A stretch of DNA of 64,000 nucleotides from Janthinobacterium sp. (GCA_003133225.1 PKWL01000015.1:1-64000), one strand, 5' to 3'. Positions 36,434 to 45,155 are shown, numbered from the stretch's first letter. Notes: generated by a model not told the origin, from the sequence alone. Translations and numbers: made by a program.

Positions 36434-37969
36434 TCAGGCGCCGCTGTCTGGCATTGGCGTTTTTCGCGGCCGACGGCTCCGTGCGGCAGGTTTGCGCACT
36501 GCCTTAGCCACGCCTTCTGCCACCTCTTCTGGCGCGCCTTGAGCTGGTGCGCCCGTCGACGCTGCTGGCGTCAACCCATGGCTCAAATTGGCCATCGCTT
36601 CGGCCGCGCTCTTTTGTGCGGCCTGGCCAGCGCCACGCCCTTTGCGCCGCATTTCTTGCTTGTCATCGACTTTGACGGGCGCTGCCGGCTCAGCGACCAT
36701 CGCCAACACCATTGGCGTGGCCGGCGGCGCCTCGGGTACGACTTCGGCGACCTCCTCCACCACGCTGCGGTAAGGGGAAGCACGCGGTTTCTCGTCGCGG
36801 CCGAACGCCGGCTTACGCCCACCGCGTCCCTTGTGACGGGTGGCCGGAACGCCAAGCTCCACAGATGCATCCGGTGCGGCCACGACGTCAAGCACGACCG
36901 GCATGGACGGCGCTACTTGCGGCTCGGGGCCGGCCTCGTCGCCCGCGGCTGAGCTGCTGCTGGCATAGACGGGCGTGCCCGGTTTTTCGTCACGCCCGAA
37001 CGCCGGCTTGCTGCGCCCGCCACGGCCCTTGCGGCGCGATTCTTGCCGCTCGCCCGCCGGCGCCGGCGCCTCGAGCGCTGGCGCGGCGTTGATTACCGCG
37101 GGCGCCAGCGCGCCCGCCTCGTGCCCGGTCTCCCTGCCTGCCGCGGCCGCGTGGCTGCGGTACACATAGGCGCCCGATTTCTCGTCACGGCCAAATTCGA
37201 GCAGTCCGCGCGTCTGCGCTTCTTCGAGCAAATTGCCGAAGGTCCGAAAACCGTAATAGGACTCACTGAAATCAGGCTTGCGGCGCTTGATCGCTTCCTT
37301 TAGCATGGAAGCCCATATCTTGCCGCTGTCGCCTCGTTCAGACACCAACGCATCGAAAGTCTCGACCGCCATTTCGATCGCCTCGCTCTTGCGCCCTTCC
37401 AGGTCTTCCTTGCGCCGGGTATCTTCCTCGGGCGAGCGTTTGATGGCCGGCTGGGCACCGCGCGGGTCGCGCTTGGCCGCCGCTCGCCGGCTCTCACGCA
37501 CCAGATCGTCGTAAAAAATAAATTCGTCACAGTTGGCGACAAGCAAGTCGGACGTCGACTGCTTGACGCCAACTCCAATTACTTGTTTGGCGTTTTCACG
37601 CAGCTTGGACACCAATGGCGAAAAATCGGAGTCGCCACTGATGATGACAAACGTATTGACGTGTGATTTGGTATAACAAAGATCCAGTGCGTCCACGACC
37701 AATCGAATGTCGGCTGAGTTCTTGCCCGACTGGCGCACATGGGGAATCTCAATCAACTCAAAATTGGCCTCGTGCATGGTCGCCTTGAATCCCTTATACC
37801 GGTCCCAGTCGCAATAGGCTTTCTTGACGACGATGCTACCTTTCAGAAGAAGCCGCTCGAGTACGGGCTTGATATCGAATTTTTCGTAGTTTGCGTCGCG
37901 CACGCCGAGCGCGACGTTTTCAAAGTCGCAAAACAGCGCCATGCTGACGTTTTCGTTGGATGCAGCCAT
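36434..37969 (-). CDS. NYN-domain protein with LOTUS-like domain
   Basis: This 511-residue protein begins with a PIN-like NYN nuclease domain (about 1-165): ALFCDFENVA, SADIRLVVDALDL and IISGDSDFSPLV give the acidic metal-site residues, suggesting RNA cleavage. A helical LOTUS/OST-HTH-like module follows (about 200-270, SMLKEAIKRRKPDFSESYYGF). The remainder is a low-complexity tail with three repeats of a GRG(G/A)-KPAFGRDEK unit, basic and Ala/Pro-rich, like RNA-binding tails. The ATG at 37969 was chosen at the start of the NYN domain; the open frame continues to 38293. NYN-LOTUS proteins act in RNA metabolism; the substrate here is unknown. Confidence 0.87.
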   Translation of the reverse strand: MAASNENVSMALFCDFENVALGVRDANYEKFDIKPVLERLLLKGSIVVKKAYCDWDRYKGFKATMHEANFELIEIPHVRQSGKNSADIRLVVDALDLCYTKSHVNTFVIISGDSDFSPLVSKLRENAKQVIGVGVKQSTSDLLVANCDEFIFYDDLVRESRRAAAKRDPRGAQPAIKRSPEEDTRRKEDLEGRKSEAIEMAVETFDALVSERGDSGKIWASMLKEAIKRRKPDFSESYYGFRTFGNLLEEAQTRGLLEFGRDEKSGAYVYRSHAAAAGRETGHEAGALAPAVINAAPALEAPAPAGERQESRRKGRGGRSKPAFGRDEKPGTPVYASSSSAAGDEAGPEPQVAPSMPVVLDVVAAPDASVELGVPATRHKGRGGRKPAFGRDEKPRASPYRSVVEEVAEVVPEAPPATPMVLAMVAEPAAPVKVDDKQEMRRKGRGAGQAAQKSAAEAMANLSHGLTPAASTGAPAQGAPEEVAEGVAKAVRKPAARSRRPRKTPMPDSGA

Positions 37970-38443
37970 ATCGTTGATCGTACTCCATGATGAGTTGGGC
38001 TTGGAAGCCACACGGAAGCACAATACACCAATCGCTCGATTAAACCCACAACATTGGCCCACGTCTCCACCCGAATGTTCCAGACGCTTCCAACTGCAAA
38101 AGCCAGGCACACCTGTGGCACACAAAAAGCGGCGCGCCGCGCTTGGAAAATTAGCGCGCCGGTGTGGATCCGCAGGCCCAGACGCCGCCTGGTTTGCAAG
38201 CGCGCTCCATTTCATTGCCGCGGCTGATAAATTGAAGCGCACACAGGCGCACTGCAACCGGAAATACAAGCCGTCCGGCGTGTAAAATGCCAATCTTCCG
38301 ATTGGAAAAATCCATCTCTATCGATCAGTGCGGGCGCACAAAATCCAGGTCTTCCTCGACTGGGACACTTAAATCAGGGGGCTTTAGGCGCAGCCCCCCG
38401 GCGCGCGGCCACGACCGTCCGCCGCAATTTTGCTAGGATGGCA
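37970..38443. other. Intergenic, no separate gene seen
   Basis: The frame of the NYN gene stays open upstream to 38293, but the sequence is low-complexity and lacks a start site. The rest probably holds divergent promoters for the NYN and reductase genes. Confidence 0.4.
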
Positions 38444-39498
38444 ATGACAACTCTATTTGATCCGATCACCATTGGCGATCTGACGCTGAGAAACCGCATT
38501 ATCATGGCGCCGCTCACGCGCGCTCGAGCGAGCGGCGGCGCGCGCGTGCCGAACGCGCTCATGGCGCACTATTATGCGCAGCGCGCATCAGCCGGCCTGA
38601 TCCTGAGTGAAGCGACCTCGGTCACCCCTCAAGGCGTCGGTTATGCCGATACGCCGGGCATCTGGTCCGATGCCCAGGTTGAAGGTTGGACCCACGTCAC
38701 CCAGGCCGTGCACGATGCCGCCGGGCGCATCTTCTTGCAACTGTGGCATGTCGGCCGCGTGTCCGACCCGATCTTCTTGGATGGTGCAGCGCCGGTAGCG
38801 CCCAGCGCGATCCGTGCGCGCGGCTTCGTTAGCCTGCTGCGCCCGAAGCGGGAATACGTGACCCCGCGCGCGCTGGAAACGAGCGAAATGGCCGGTATCG
38901 TCGAGGCTTACCGCAAAGGCGCGCACAACGCGCAACGGGCGGGCTTCGATGGCGTCGAAATCCATGGTGGGACGGCTACCTGCTCGACCAATTTCTGCAA
39001 GATGGCAGCAACCGTCGCACCGATGCCTATGGCGGACCAATCGAAAACCGGGCCCGCCTGATGCTCGAAGTGACTGACGCCTGTATCGGCGTCTGGGGCG
39101 CCTCGCGCGTGGGCATGCACTTGGCACCACGCGGCGATGCACACGATATGGGCGACTCCAATCCAAAAGCCACCTTCGGCTACGTCGCGCGCGAACTCGG
39201 CAAACGCGGCATCGCCTTCATCTGCGCGCGCGAGGCGGTCGGCGCCGACCGCCTCGGCCCTCTCATGAAAAAAGAATTTGGCGGGGTCTATATCGCTAAC
39301 GAACAGATGGACAAAGTCACTGCCGAGCGACTGCTGGCTGCGGGAGAGGCGGACGCAGTGGCGTTTGGCAAATTGTTCATCGCCAATCCCGACCTGCCGC
39401 GCCGCCTGCAAACGGATGCGCCGCTCAATGTAGTAAGACCGGAAATGTTCTACAATGCGAGCGCCACAGGTTACACCGACTACCCGGCATTGGCCTAA
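38444..39498 (+). pseudogene. Old Yellow Enzyme (NemA-like), frameshifted
   Basis: The region encodes an FMN-dependent alkene reductase of the N-ethylmaleimide reductase type, about 350 residues when intact. ATG 38444 has tagga upstream. The first part shows RNRIIMAPLTRARA, FLQLWHVGRVSDP and GFDGVEIHG. There the frame breaks: the next expected residues (ANGYLLDQFLQDGSNRRTD) appear only in the +1 frame, starting near 38968, and continue through YGGPIENRARLMLEV to the normal C-terminus ending at 39498. A single-base deletion in the codon after GVEIHG explains this. Either the gene is inactive or the base was lost in sequencing; the rest is intact, which argues for a recent event. Confidence 0.85.
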
Positions 39499-39607
39499 GG
39501 GCCCCTTGCCTTGTCGCGACGGGCGACGCCGCCGGCCGACGCCTAAATCCCAACCGCCGGCGCGACGGGCAAGCGCCAACCACCAGCCATGATCTGGCGC
39601 GGGCGAT

Positions 39608-40993
39608 TCAAAACGTCATAGGCAAGCGTACCGTCAACGTGACCCCCGGCGTATCCGCCGTCAAGCCCGCGCCAACCGACACATTGAGGGTGGTTTTTTC
39701 GCTGATGCGGTAGGAATATCCCACCAGCAAGGTACCCAGCTGTAGGCGCACCGAGCCCTGCGCCGGAACATCGTTTTGCAGCGTACGCCCAATCGAATGA
39801 TGATCGTAACCAATGCTGAGCGCGGACTTATCGTTAAGGGCTAGTCCCATGCCAAAATTAAAGCCGATGACCCCGCCTGGTGCAATCCTTCCCAGCGGCG
39901 CCTCGACGCCGTTGAGGACAAGGGTCGAGACATTATTTCGCGCGATGCTGTACAAATAACTGACACTGCCAAAGAACACGGCCGGATCGGACGGAAACAA
40001 CCACGTCAAGCTCGGTTGCACTCCATAAAACCCCGAGCCCGTCGGCAATGTCAGTGGCAAGCCGGTGCCGGTGGCATTGTTGGCGACGCAACTTACCGTG
40101 CAGTCGGTGACGACGCTAAACGGATCGCGTCCGGTGCGCGTTTTGACGCGCAGACCGGCCACGTAATACGATTTGTCCATCCCGCCTTCGTTGAGCTGGT
40201 AGCGGGCAGCCAGTTCGACGTCGCCAATCCCTTGCCCGCTCGTTTGGAAGACGGTATCGACGGCGCTGCCGGTCGATTGCGGGCGACTGAGGGTGGAATT
40301 GGTGCTATAGGCATAAGGCACCTTTGCTTCCACCTCGAAGCGGCGCCCCAAGCCATAGCGCAAGGTCAGCGCCGCTGTCGTCGTGCTAACCTTGACTTGC
40401 TGGATATCGATCAGGCCGATCAGCAGGGCGGGAATAATGGTATAGCCAATCAGCGCGACCTGGTCGCTCGACGAATAGCCGTACTGCAGCGACGGCTCGA
40501 GCACGAATTTTCCTTTCGGCGTAAGCACCCCGGGCTGTTCAAAAAGAGGGGCGACTTCGGGCGGCCGGCCGTCGTTAGTGGGCGCCTGCCCGACCGCGAC
40601 CGGCGCTTGCGTTGGCGCCGGCGCCTGTGCCACCGTTGCCGGCGCCGGTGGCGGCGATGCGTCCCCGTTCGCCGCGTCCGGCGCCGGCGGTGGCGACGCG
40701 TCCCCGTTTACTGCTTCCGTTGCGTCCATGCTCTGGGGACCGGTACCGCGATGGCGCGCGAGTACGTCGCCGCTGACGGTGTCGCGCAATTCGATCATGC
40801 TGGCTTTTTGCTCAGTGACCGATTGCCTGAGTGACTCGAGCAATTTTTTTTGCTCTGTCAGCTGTTGCTGCATCAATTCGAGCTGGCCCACCAACTCTTC
40901 GCGCGTGCCGGAAAATTCTTGGGCGCGCACGGCGCCACTCATCAAGAGTGCGGAAACTCCGAGTGTGCCAATACGCAGCAATTGAATTTGCAT
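39608..40993 (-). CDS. FapF-like outer-membrane protein
   Basis: This 461-residue protein has a signal peptide ending at VRAQ (residue about 25), then a coiled coil (about 28-75, rich in EEL-QLELMQQQL-LLESL heptads), a Pro/Ala-rich linker with two near-identical GDASPPPAPDAAN units, and a C-terminal beta-barrel (about 155-461) with alternating aromatic strands and a terminal Phe, typical of outer-membrane insertion. The order coiled coil, linker, barrel is that of FapF, the amyloid export pore of Pseudomonas. ATG 40993 has ggggag upstream. It is the last gene of the amyloid-like operon, 66 bp after the gene at 41060. The barrel is assigned from pattern only. Confidence 0.75.
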   Translation of the reverse strand: MQIQLLRIGTLGVSALLMSGAVRAQEFSGTREELVGQLELMQQQLTEQKKLLESLRQSVTEQKASMIELRDTVSGDVLARHRGTGPQSMDATEAVNGDASPPPAPDAANGDASPPPAPATVAQAPAPTQAPVAVGQAPTNDGRPPEVAPLFEQPGVLTPKGKFVLEPSLQYGYSSSDQVALIGYTIIPALLIGLIDIQQVKVSTTTAALTLRYGLGRRFEVEAKVPYAYSTNSTLSRPQSTGSAVDTVFQTSGQGIGDVELAARYQLNEGGMDKSYYVAGLRVKTRTGRDPFSVVTDCTVSCVANNATGTGLPLTLPTGSGFYGVQPSLTWLFPSDPAVFFGSVSYLYSIARNNVSTLVLNGVEAPLGRIAPGGVIGFNFGMGLALNDKSALSIGYDHHSIGRTLQNDVPAQGSVRLQLGTLLVGYSYRISEKTTLNVSVGAGLTADTPGVTLTVRLPMTF

Positions 40994-41059
40994 TTTTTCT
41001 CCCCGAGGTTTGACAGAAGCAGGTTCCAGCGATCATGAAGGCGTTACACCTCGCCCTCT

Positions 41060-42004
41060 TTATTTCAAGACGGCAGCTTTGGACAAGGCATTCGACAAGG
41101 TACCCATGAAATTCATGCCTCTTAAAATTCCCAGGCTGTTGACGGTAGAGTTGACGACGGTCGTGCTACTAAGCACCTGATTGTTCAAGGTGTTCTGAAT
41201 GACGGTTCCGGCTACCGATTGCGGCAACGCTCCCACCAGGACGGTATTACCGGCACCGTTTTGGATCACATTGAGTGCTGTTGCCGCATAAGAATTCGAT
41301 TGGGCCGGATTGTTATTGAGTGAAGCGAGGTCGCCAACGTTCAAGGTGGTGCTAGAGACCACGTTACCGTTAATCGACACCATCCGTTCGATTCCGATCG
41401 ACATCACAAGACCGCTGCCCAAATCAAAACCGGCGCGCATGTCGTCGAGCGCGTGCTCGCTCACTGGCTGCCACGCGCTGGCGGAGGAACGGGCGCCAGC
41501 AGCAGTTCGTGCTAACGCCGTTCTTGAGGCGAGGGGCGGGTTCGAGACAGCGGCGACAAACTTGGGCAAGCTTAATTCCGGCACGGCTAACTTCGCTAAG
41601 GGCAACGCCGGCAAGGGCAACTCCGACATGACCAATTCTTGTTCCGCTAACTCGGGCACTGGTAACTCCGGCAATGGCAACGTCGGCAGTGTTAATTCCC
41701 TCACGGCTAACACCACGGATGACACCGGCAGGGGTAACTCTGCCTGCGGCATGCCTAATGCTCCCGTCGCCAATCCCGATATGCCCTGCGGCGGCGCGGG
41801 GAACGCCGTCAACAACCACTCCGGCATACTCGACTCTAACCCGGCAGAGCCGGACACACTGAAGGTAGGCAAGGGCAACTCCGATGCTGCGGCCTCCGGC
41901 GCCGCGTTGCTAGCTTGTGCATCCACCTCCTGCGTCAGTCCGGTTGCCGGCACACTCATGCCGGCCGCCAACAAGAGACAGGCCAGCTTTTCAGTCGATC
42001 GCAT
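41060..42004 (-). CDS. FapE-like exported protein with Leu-Pro repeats
   Basis: This 314-residue protein starts at ATG 42004 with aggaggag upstream and has a signal peptide to about residue 25. Residues about 100-155 form a run of five-residue units on the theme (L/V)PELP, PLPALPLAK and AVPELSLPK. The C-terminal 140 residues contain LDDMRAGFDLGSGL, SINGNVVSSTTLNV and two IQN segments (VIQNGAGNTVLVG and VIQNTLNNQVLSS), similar to the Asn/Gln-rich motifs in the small protein at 42702 and to amyloid-like sequence. It probably leaves the cell or acts in the periplasm with the fibre. The FapE name is by gene order and character. Confidence 0.6.
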   Translation of the reverse strand: MRSTEKLACLLLAAGMSVPATGLTQEVDAQASNAAPEAAASELPLPTFSVSGSAGLESSMPEWLLTAFPAPPQGISGLATGALGMPQAELPLPVSSVVLAVRELTLPTLPLPELPVPELAEQELVMSELPLPALPLAKLAVPELSLPKFVAAVSNPPLASRTALARTAAGARSSASAWQPVSEHALDDMRAGFDLGSGLVMSIGIERMVSINGNVVSSTTLNVGDLASLNNNPAQSNSYAATALNVIQNGAGNTVLVGALPQSVAGTVIQNTLNNQVLSSTTVVNSTVNSLGILRGMNFMGTLSNALSKAAVLK

Positions 42005-42015
42005 TTCTCCTCCTG

Positions 42016-42699
42016 TCAAAACTGCCCTGGCCCGTTTTTAGGCATCGTCACGGCATTTAGCCCGTTGCGGTCAATACCCGCCTGCAGCGGCGCGCGCGGA
42101 GCGACCCGCCAATCGGCAGCAGCATTAAACTTGATGAGGCCCGGCTTGTCATGAATGACAAACAACAGTTTACTGGGCCACATCGCATCAAAACTGCTGC
42201 GCGGAATGGCCCGCGTGCCACCCGCGGGATCGCCAATTAGGACCCGCCCCTCCTCGATTCCTTTGATCACGACAAAATGGTTGTATCCCCTATCGACCAA
42301 CAACACGATGGCCGGATAACCGGTCTCGACTAGCTTTTCCAAAGGTAACTGAAATCCATCGGCATCGAACCCGTGCAGCGCAAGGAATCGTTTGATATCG
42401 AGCAAAGAAAAGCCTTCCTTCCGAATTTTGTTCTGATCACCTTGCGCGTACATTTGCTCAAAAGCGAGCTGTTCCGTAATGGGATAGTTGTAATGGTGCG
42501 TCAGCAAGGTTGCCACCGCTGCTGAACCGCAGCTGAAGTCGTATTGTTGGCGCAAAGTCGTCTTGAAGCGCGCTTCCTTCAAACTGGTTATATGCAATCG
42601 GAAATTGGCTCCATCAACCGAAGCCAAATCCATTGCGGCCGCGCTCACGCCTGCGGCCCCGATTGCCATTCCAAGCAAGAACTTCGTTAGCGAGCGCAT
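42016..42699 (-). CDS. C39-family peptidase (FapD-like)
   Basis: This 227-residue protein has a signal peptide and a papain-like C39 peptidase domain. The active site is complete by eye: Gln51/52 (oxyanion), Cys57 in QQYDFSCGSAAVATLL, His141 in YNHFVVIKG and Asp157 in IGDPAGG. C39 peptidases cleave double-Gly leader-type sites; in Fap loci FapD is needed for fibre processing and export. It lies 2 bases after the FapA-like gene, with no ribosome binding site of its own visible, so it is probably translated by coupling. The ~80-residue C-terminal end goes beyond the catalytic domain. Confidence 0.85.
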   Translation of the reverse strand: MRSLTKFLLGMAIGAAGVSAAAMDLASVDGANFRLHITSLKEARFKTTLRQQYDFSCGSAAVATLLTHHYNYPITEQLAFEQMYAQGDQNKIRKEGFSLLDIKRFLALHGFDADGFQLPLEKLVETGYPAIVLLVDRGYNHFVVIKGIEEGRVLIGDPAGGTRAIPRSSFDAMWPSKLLFVIHDKPGLIKFNAAADWRVAPRAPLQAGIDRNGLNAVTMPKNGPGQF

Positions 42700-42701
42700 G
42701 G

Positions 42702-43172
42702 CTATTTCATTTGCAAATTGATAATGGTTGAATTCTGAATCAACACATTTGCCCCGGAATTTTGCACCACGATCGGCACACCGGAAAAGTTGGCAAAAGC
42801 GCCGCCGTCGATGACATTTGATCCGGTGTTGACATTAATGGCGGTATTGCTACTGACGACGCCACTCAAGGTGGCGTTATTGTTGACCGTTTCGGTGCCG
42901 CCACGCAGTTGGTCGAGCTGATCAAGCGGGGCCGGTTGCGCCAATTCGAATTTCGTCGTCGACGGCGCTGCGCTCGAGGTCCCCATGGCGAACGCGGCTT
43001 GCGGCGCCGCTCGGGCCAAGCCTTGTTGTGGCGCGGCATCCCTTTTCAATGCGGGTGCGCGCTGCTCCGGTTCGGATGCGCCAGCTTGCTGCTCCGGTGG
43101 TGCCGCCCAGGCCGACAATGGCGTGCCGGATAGTACCAGCAGGCTCATGTAAAAATAGTGTTTGAATTGCAT
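42702..43172 (-). CDS. FapA-like small exported protein
   Basis: This 156-residue protein starts at ATG 43172 with aagggga upstream and carries a signal peptide cleaved near AWA (residue about 23). An Ala/Gln/Pro-rich region follows, then a C-terminal 65 residues dense in Asn, Val and Ser: ETVNNNATLSGVVSSN, INVNTGSNVIDG, VIVQNSG-type repeats and LIQNSTIINLQ. This beta-prone Asn-rich sequence resembles FapA and amyloid nucleators. In known Fap loci FapA can act as periplasmic chaperone. The gene follows the fibre gene after a stem-loop and is tightly linked to the peptidase gene. Confidence 0.62.
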   Translation of the reverse strand: MQFKHYFYMSLLVLSGTPLSAWAAPPEQQAGASEPEQRAPALKRDAAPQQGLARAAPQAAFAMGTSSAAPSTTKFELAQPAPLDQLDQLRGGTETVNNNATLSGVVSSNTAINVNTGSNVIDGGAFANFSGVPIVVQNSGANVLIQNSTIINLQMK

Positions 43173-43279
43173 GACTTCCCCTTATCTCCGCATGCACGCG
43201 AGAACAGCCGCCGGCCAGTGCAGTCCAAAATGCCGGACCGTAGCACTGGTCAGCCGCCTATTTTCTGACTCACGAAAAT

Positions 43280-43312
43280 GCCGTGGCGCGCAACAAATTC
43301 TCGCGCCACGGC
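43280..43312 (-). terminator. Stem-loop directly after the fibre gene
   Basis: Perfect 11-bp arms (GCCGTGGCGCG and CGCGCCACGGC) with an 11-base loop start 8 bp after the fibre stop codon, followed on the minus strand by TTTT. It may partly terminate transcription or protect the fibre mRNA end, so that fibre subunit is made in excess over the export machinery. Confidence 0.65.
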
Positions 43313-43320
43313 GGCGTGCT

Positions 43321-45066
43321 TTAATGCCCGAGGGTCAGATTGGACTGCACGTTCACGCTTTGCTGAATGAAAGAAGCCATGCCGCTGTTTTGGCTCAGCA
43401 CCATGATGCCTGCGGCCGACTGCGCAGCACCCGTCATGGTGTTGGACATGTCGAAACCGCCGGTCGTCACGCTGATGCTGCCACCAGCACCACCAGTACC
43501 GCCCATGCCCGTCCCGCCGGTACCCGCACCGGCCGTATTGCTGCCGCCAGCGCCACCAGCACCGCCCGTGTTAGTCCCACCGGCGCCACCGGCGCCGCCG
43601 GCACCGGCCGTTGCACTGCCGTTGGTCGCATTCCCGGTGGTGGCGCTGCCGCCCGTCGCATTGCCACCGGCAGCACCACTACCACCGGTATTTGACGCCG
43701 AGCCACTACTGCCGCCAGCACCGCCGGCCGCACCAGCGGCGCCAGCACCACCCGACGTCGTTGCAGAGGCGCCTGAACCGCCTGCGCCAGTGGCGCCGCC
43801 GGTTGCCGAACCGCCGGCACCGCCGCTACTTGTCAAGGCAGCGCCGTTGCCGCCAGCACCACTAGTTGCGCTGCCTCCGGCGGCGCCCGAGCCGGCCGTA
43901 TTGGTAGCTGCCCCGCCGCCGGCACCGGCGCCGGTCGTCGAACCGTTGCCGCCATTGCCGCCATTGCCGGCCGTTGCCGCGCCGCCCGTGGAGGTGAGGG
44001 CGCCCGTCGTCCCGGCGCCGCCCGTGCCGGCGCCACCCGTACCGGAGCCGGCGGAGCCGGTGGTGTTAGTGCCGCCGGTCGCGGGCGGGATCACACTGAT
44101 AGCGCCGCTGGTGGCAGTAGACGAGCCGCCGGTGCTGCCGCCGCCCTTCGCGCCACTGAGCGCCGCCGCGATGCCGCCGGCGGCAAGGCCGCCTTTGGCG
44201 CCGCTGCCGCCATTCGCGCCCTTACCGCCATTGCCGCCCGTGCCAGCAAATGCGCCGGCCGCCTTGCCGCCCGCGCCGCCGGCGCCGGCCTTGGCCAGAC
44301 CGCTGGCGCCCCCATTGCCCCCTTTCGCACTCGCGTTGCCGCCATCGCCGGCGATCGTGGTGCCGCCTTTGCCACCGTTGCCGCCGCTGCCGCCAATAGC
44401 AAAGCCGCCGGAGCCGCCTTTGCCGCCGGCGCCGCCATTGCCGCCCTTGCCGCCGGCCCCGCTCGTCGCTTTGCTGGCATTGCCGCCGTTGCCGCCGTCA
44501 CCGGCGATGGTGGCGCCCACTTTTGCGCTGCCGCTGGTGGCATTGCCCACTTTGGCGAAACCGCCGGCCGCCCCTTTGGCGCCGTTGGCGCCAATTGCCT
44601 TGCCGCCAGAGGCGCCATTGGCGCCGGAAGCGTTACCCCCTTTGCCATCACCGCCGGTACCGCCCTTCGCAGTGCCGCCGTTCGCGTTGCCATCATTGCT
44701 TGCAGTATTGCCAATTCCAGAAATTGTGTTGCCAGTCACAGAGCCTTCCAAGCGGCTGCTCGCTGTGGCGGTGGTTTTGTTAAACGAGCTAGCGACCGAG
44801 GCCGTTGAGCCGTTGTCGGCTGCTGCGGACCCGGCTGCACTGGCATCGGCATTTCCGCTGCTATTGTTTTGACCAGAATTATTGTCTTGCGACGCCGTAG
44901 AATCCTGGTTGGCAGAAGGACCGGCACCAGACTGGGTGGAATTCGTGGTGGCCGTTTGGGTCAGGCCGCCACTCGGACTTTTAGCAGAATTGGTTGCATT
45001 GTCTTGCGCCTGAGCGTTCAAGCCAAAGGCAAGGGCAATGGCTGCCGCTAGCAAAGTTTTGTTCAT
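43321..45066 (-). CDS. Gly/Ala-rich amyloid-like fibre protein
   Basis: This 581-residue exported protein has a signal peptide cleaved after NAQAQ (residue about 20). Residues 25-110 are rich in Asn, Ser, Thr and Gln (amyloid-like); about 120-540 is a run of GGNGG, GGAGG and GGSGG-type repeats like PE_PGRS proteins or glycine-rich fibres; the last 40 residues are ordered and beta-prone, with GIMVLSQNSGMASF and QQSVNVQSNLTLG. There is no cysteine, unlike the FapC of Pseudomonas. ATG 45066 has agggaa upstream, and a sigma-54 promoter lies 75 bp upstream. It is the first and presumably most expressed gene of the operon. I infer it is the structural subunit. Confidence 0.72.
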   Translation of the reverse strand: MNKTLLAAAIALAFGLNAQAQDNATNSAKSPSGGLTQTATTNSTQSGAGPSANQDSTASQDNNSGQNNSSGNADASAAGSAAADNGSTASVASSFNKTTATASSRLEGSVTGNTISGIGNTASNDGNANGGTAKGGTGGDGKGGNASGANGASGGKAIGANGAKGAAGGFAKVGNATSGSAKVGATIAGDGGNGGNASKATSGAGGKGGNGGAGGKGGSGGFAIGGSGGNGGKGGTTIAGDGGNASAKGGNGGASGLAKAGAGGAGGKAAGAFAGTGGNGGKGANGGSGAKGGLAAGGIAAALSGAKGGGSTGGSSTATSGAISVIPPATGGTNTTGSAGSGTGGAGTGGAGTTGALTSTGGAATAGNGGNGGNGSTTGAGAGGGAATNTAGSGAAGGSATSGAGGNGAALTSSGGAGGSATGGATGAGGSGASATTSGGAGAAGAAGGAGGSSGSASNTGGSGAAGGNATGGSATTGNATNGSATAGAGGAGGAGGTNTGGAGGAGGSNTAGAGTGGTGMGGTGGAGGSISVTTGGFDMSNTMTGAAQSAAGIMVLSQNSGMASFIQQSVNVQSNLTLGH

Positions 45067-45140
45067 AGCAGTTCCCTAAGTAAAAAGTTAATGTGGATTC
45101 AATCTTGCTGTGCGATTGTCGCTAAGCATTAGCCATCTAA

Positions 45141-45155
45141 GCAAGGTCAATGCCA
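45141..45155 (-). promoter_or_regulatory. Sigma-54 promoter of the fibre operon
   Basis: On the minus strand the sequence TGGCATTGACCTTGC, followed by T, has GG and GC elements exactly 10 bp apart, matching the -24/-12 consensus TGGCAC-N5-TTGCW in all but two positions. Transcription should begin near 45129, giving a 60-base leader before the ATG at 45066. Confidence 0.85.

Noticed and set aside
37970-38293. Upstream extension of the NYN gene by 108 codons
   Set aside because: The added residues are low-complexity and basic with Cys clusters that do not match the family. The NYN domain begins at the chosen ATG.
43367-44872. 501-codon plus-strand frame of almost pure Pro/Ala/Leu
   Set aside because: It is the reverse complement of the Gly/Ala repeat DNA (GGC/GCC) of the fibre gene. 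It has no ribosome binding site, and its composition is an artefact of the repeat.
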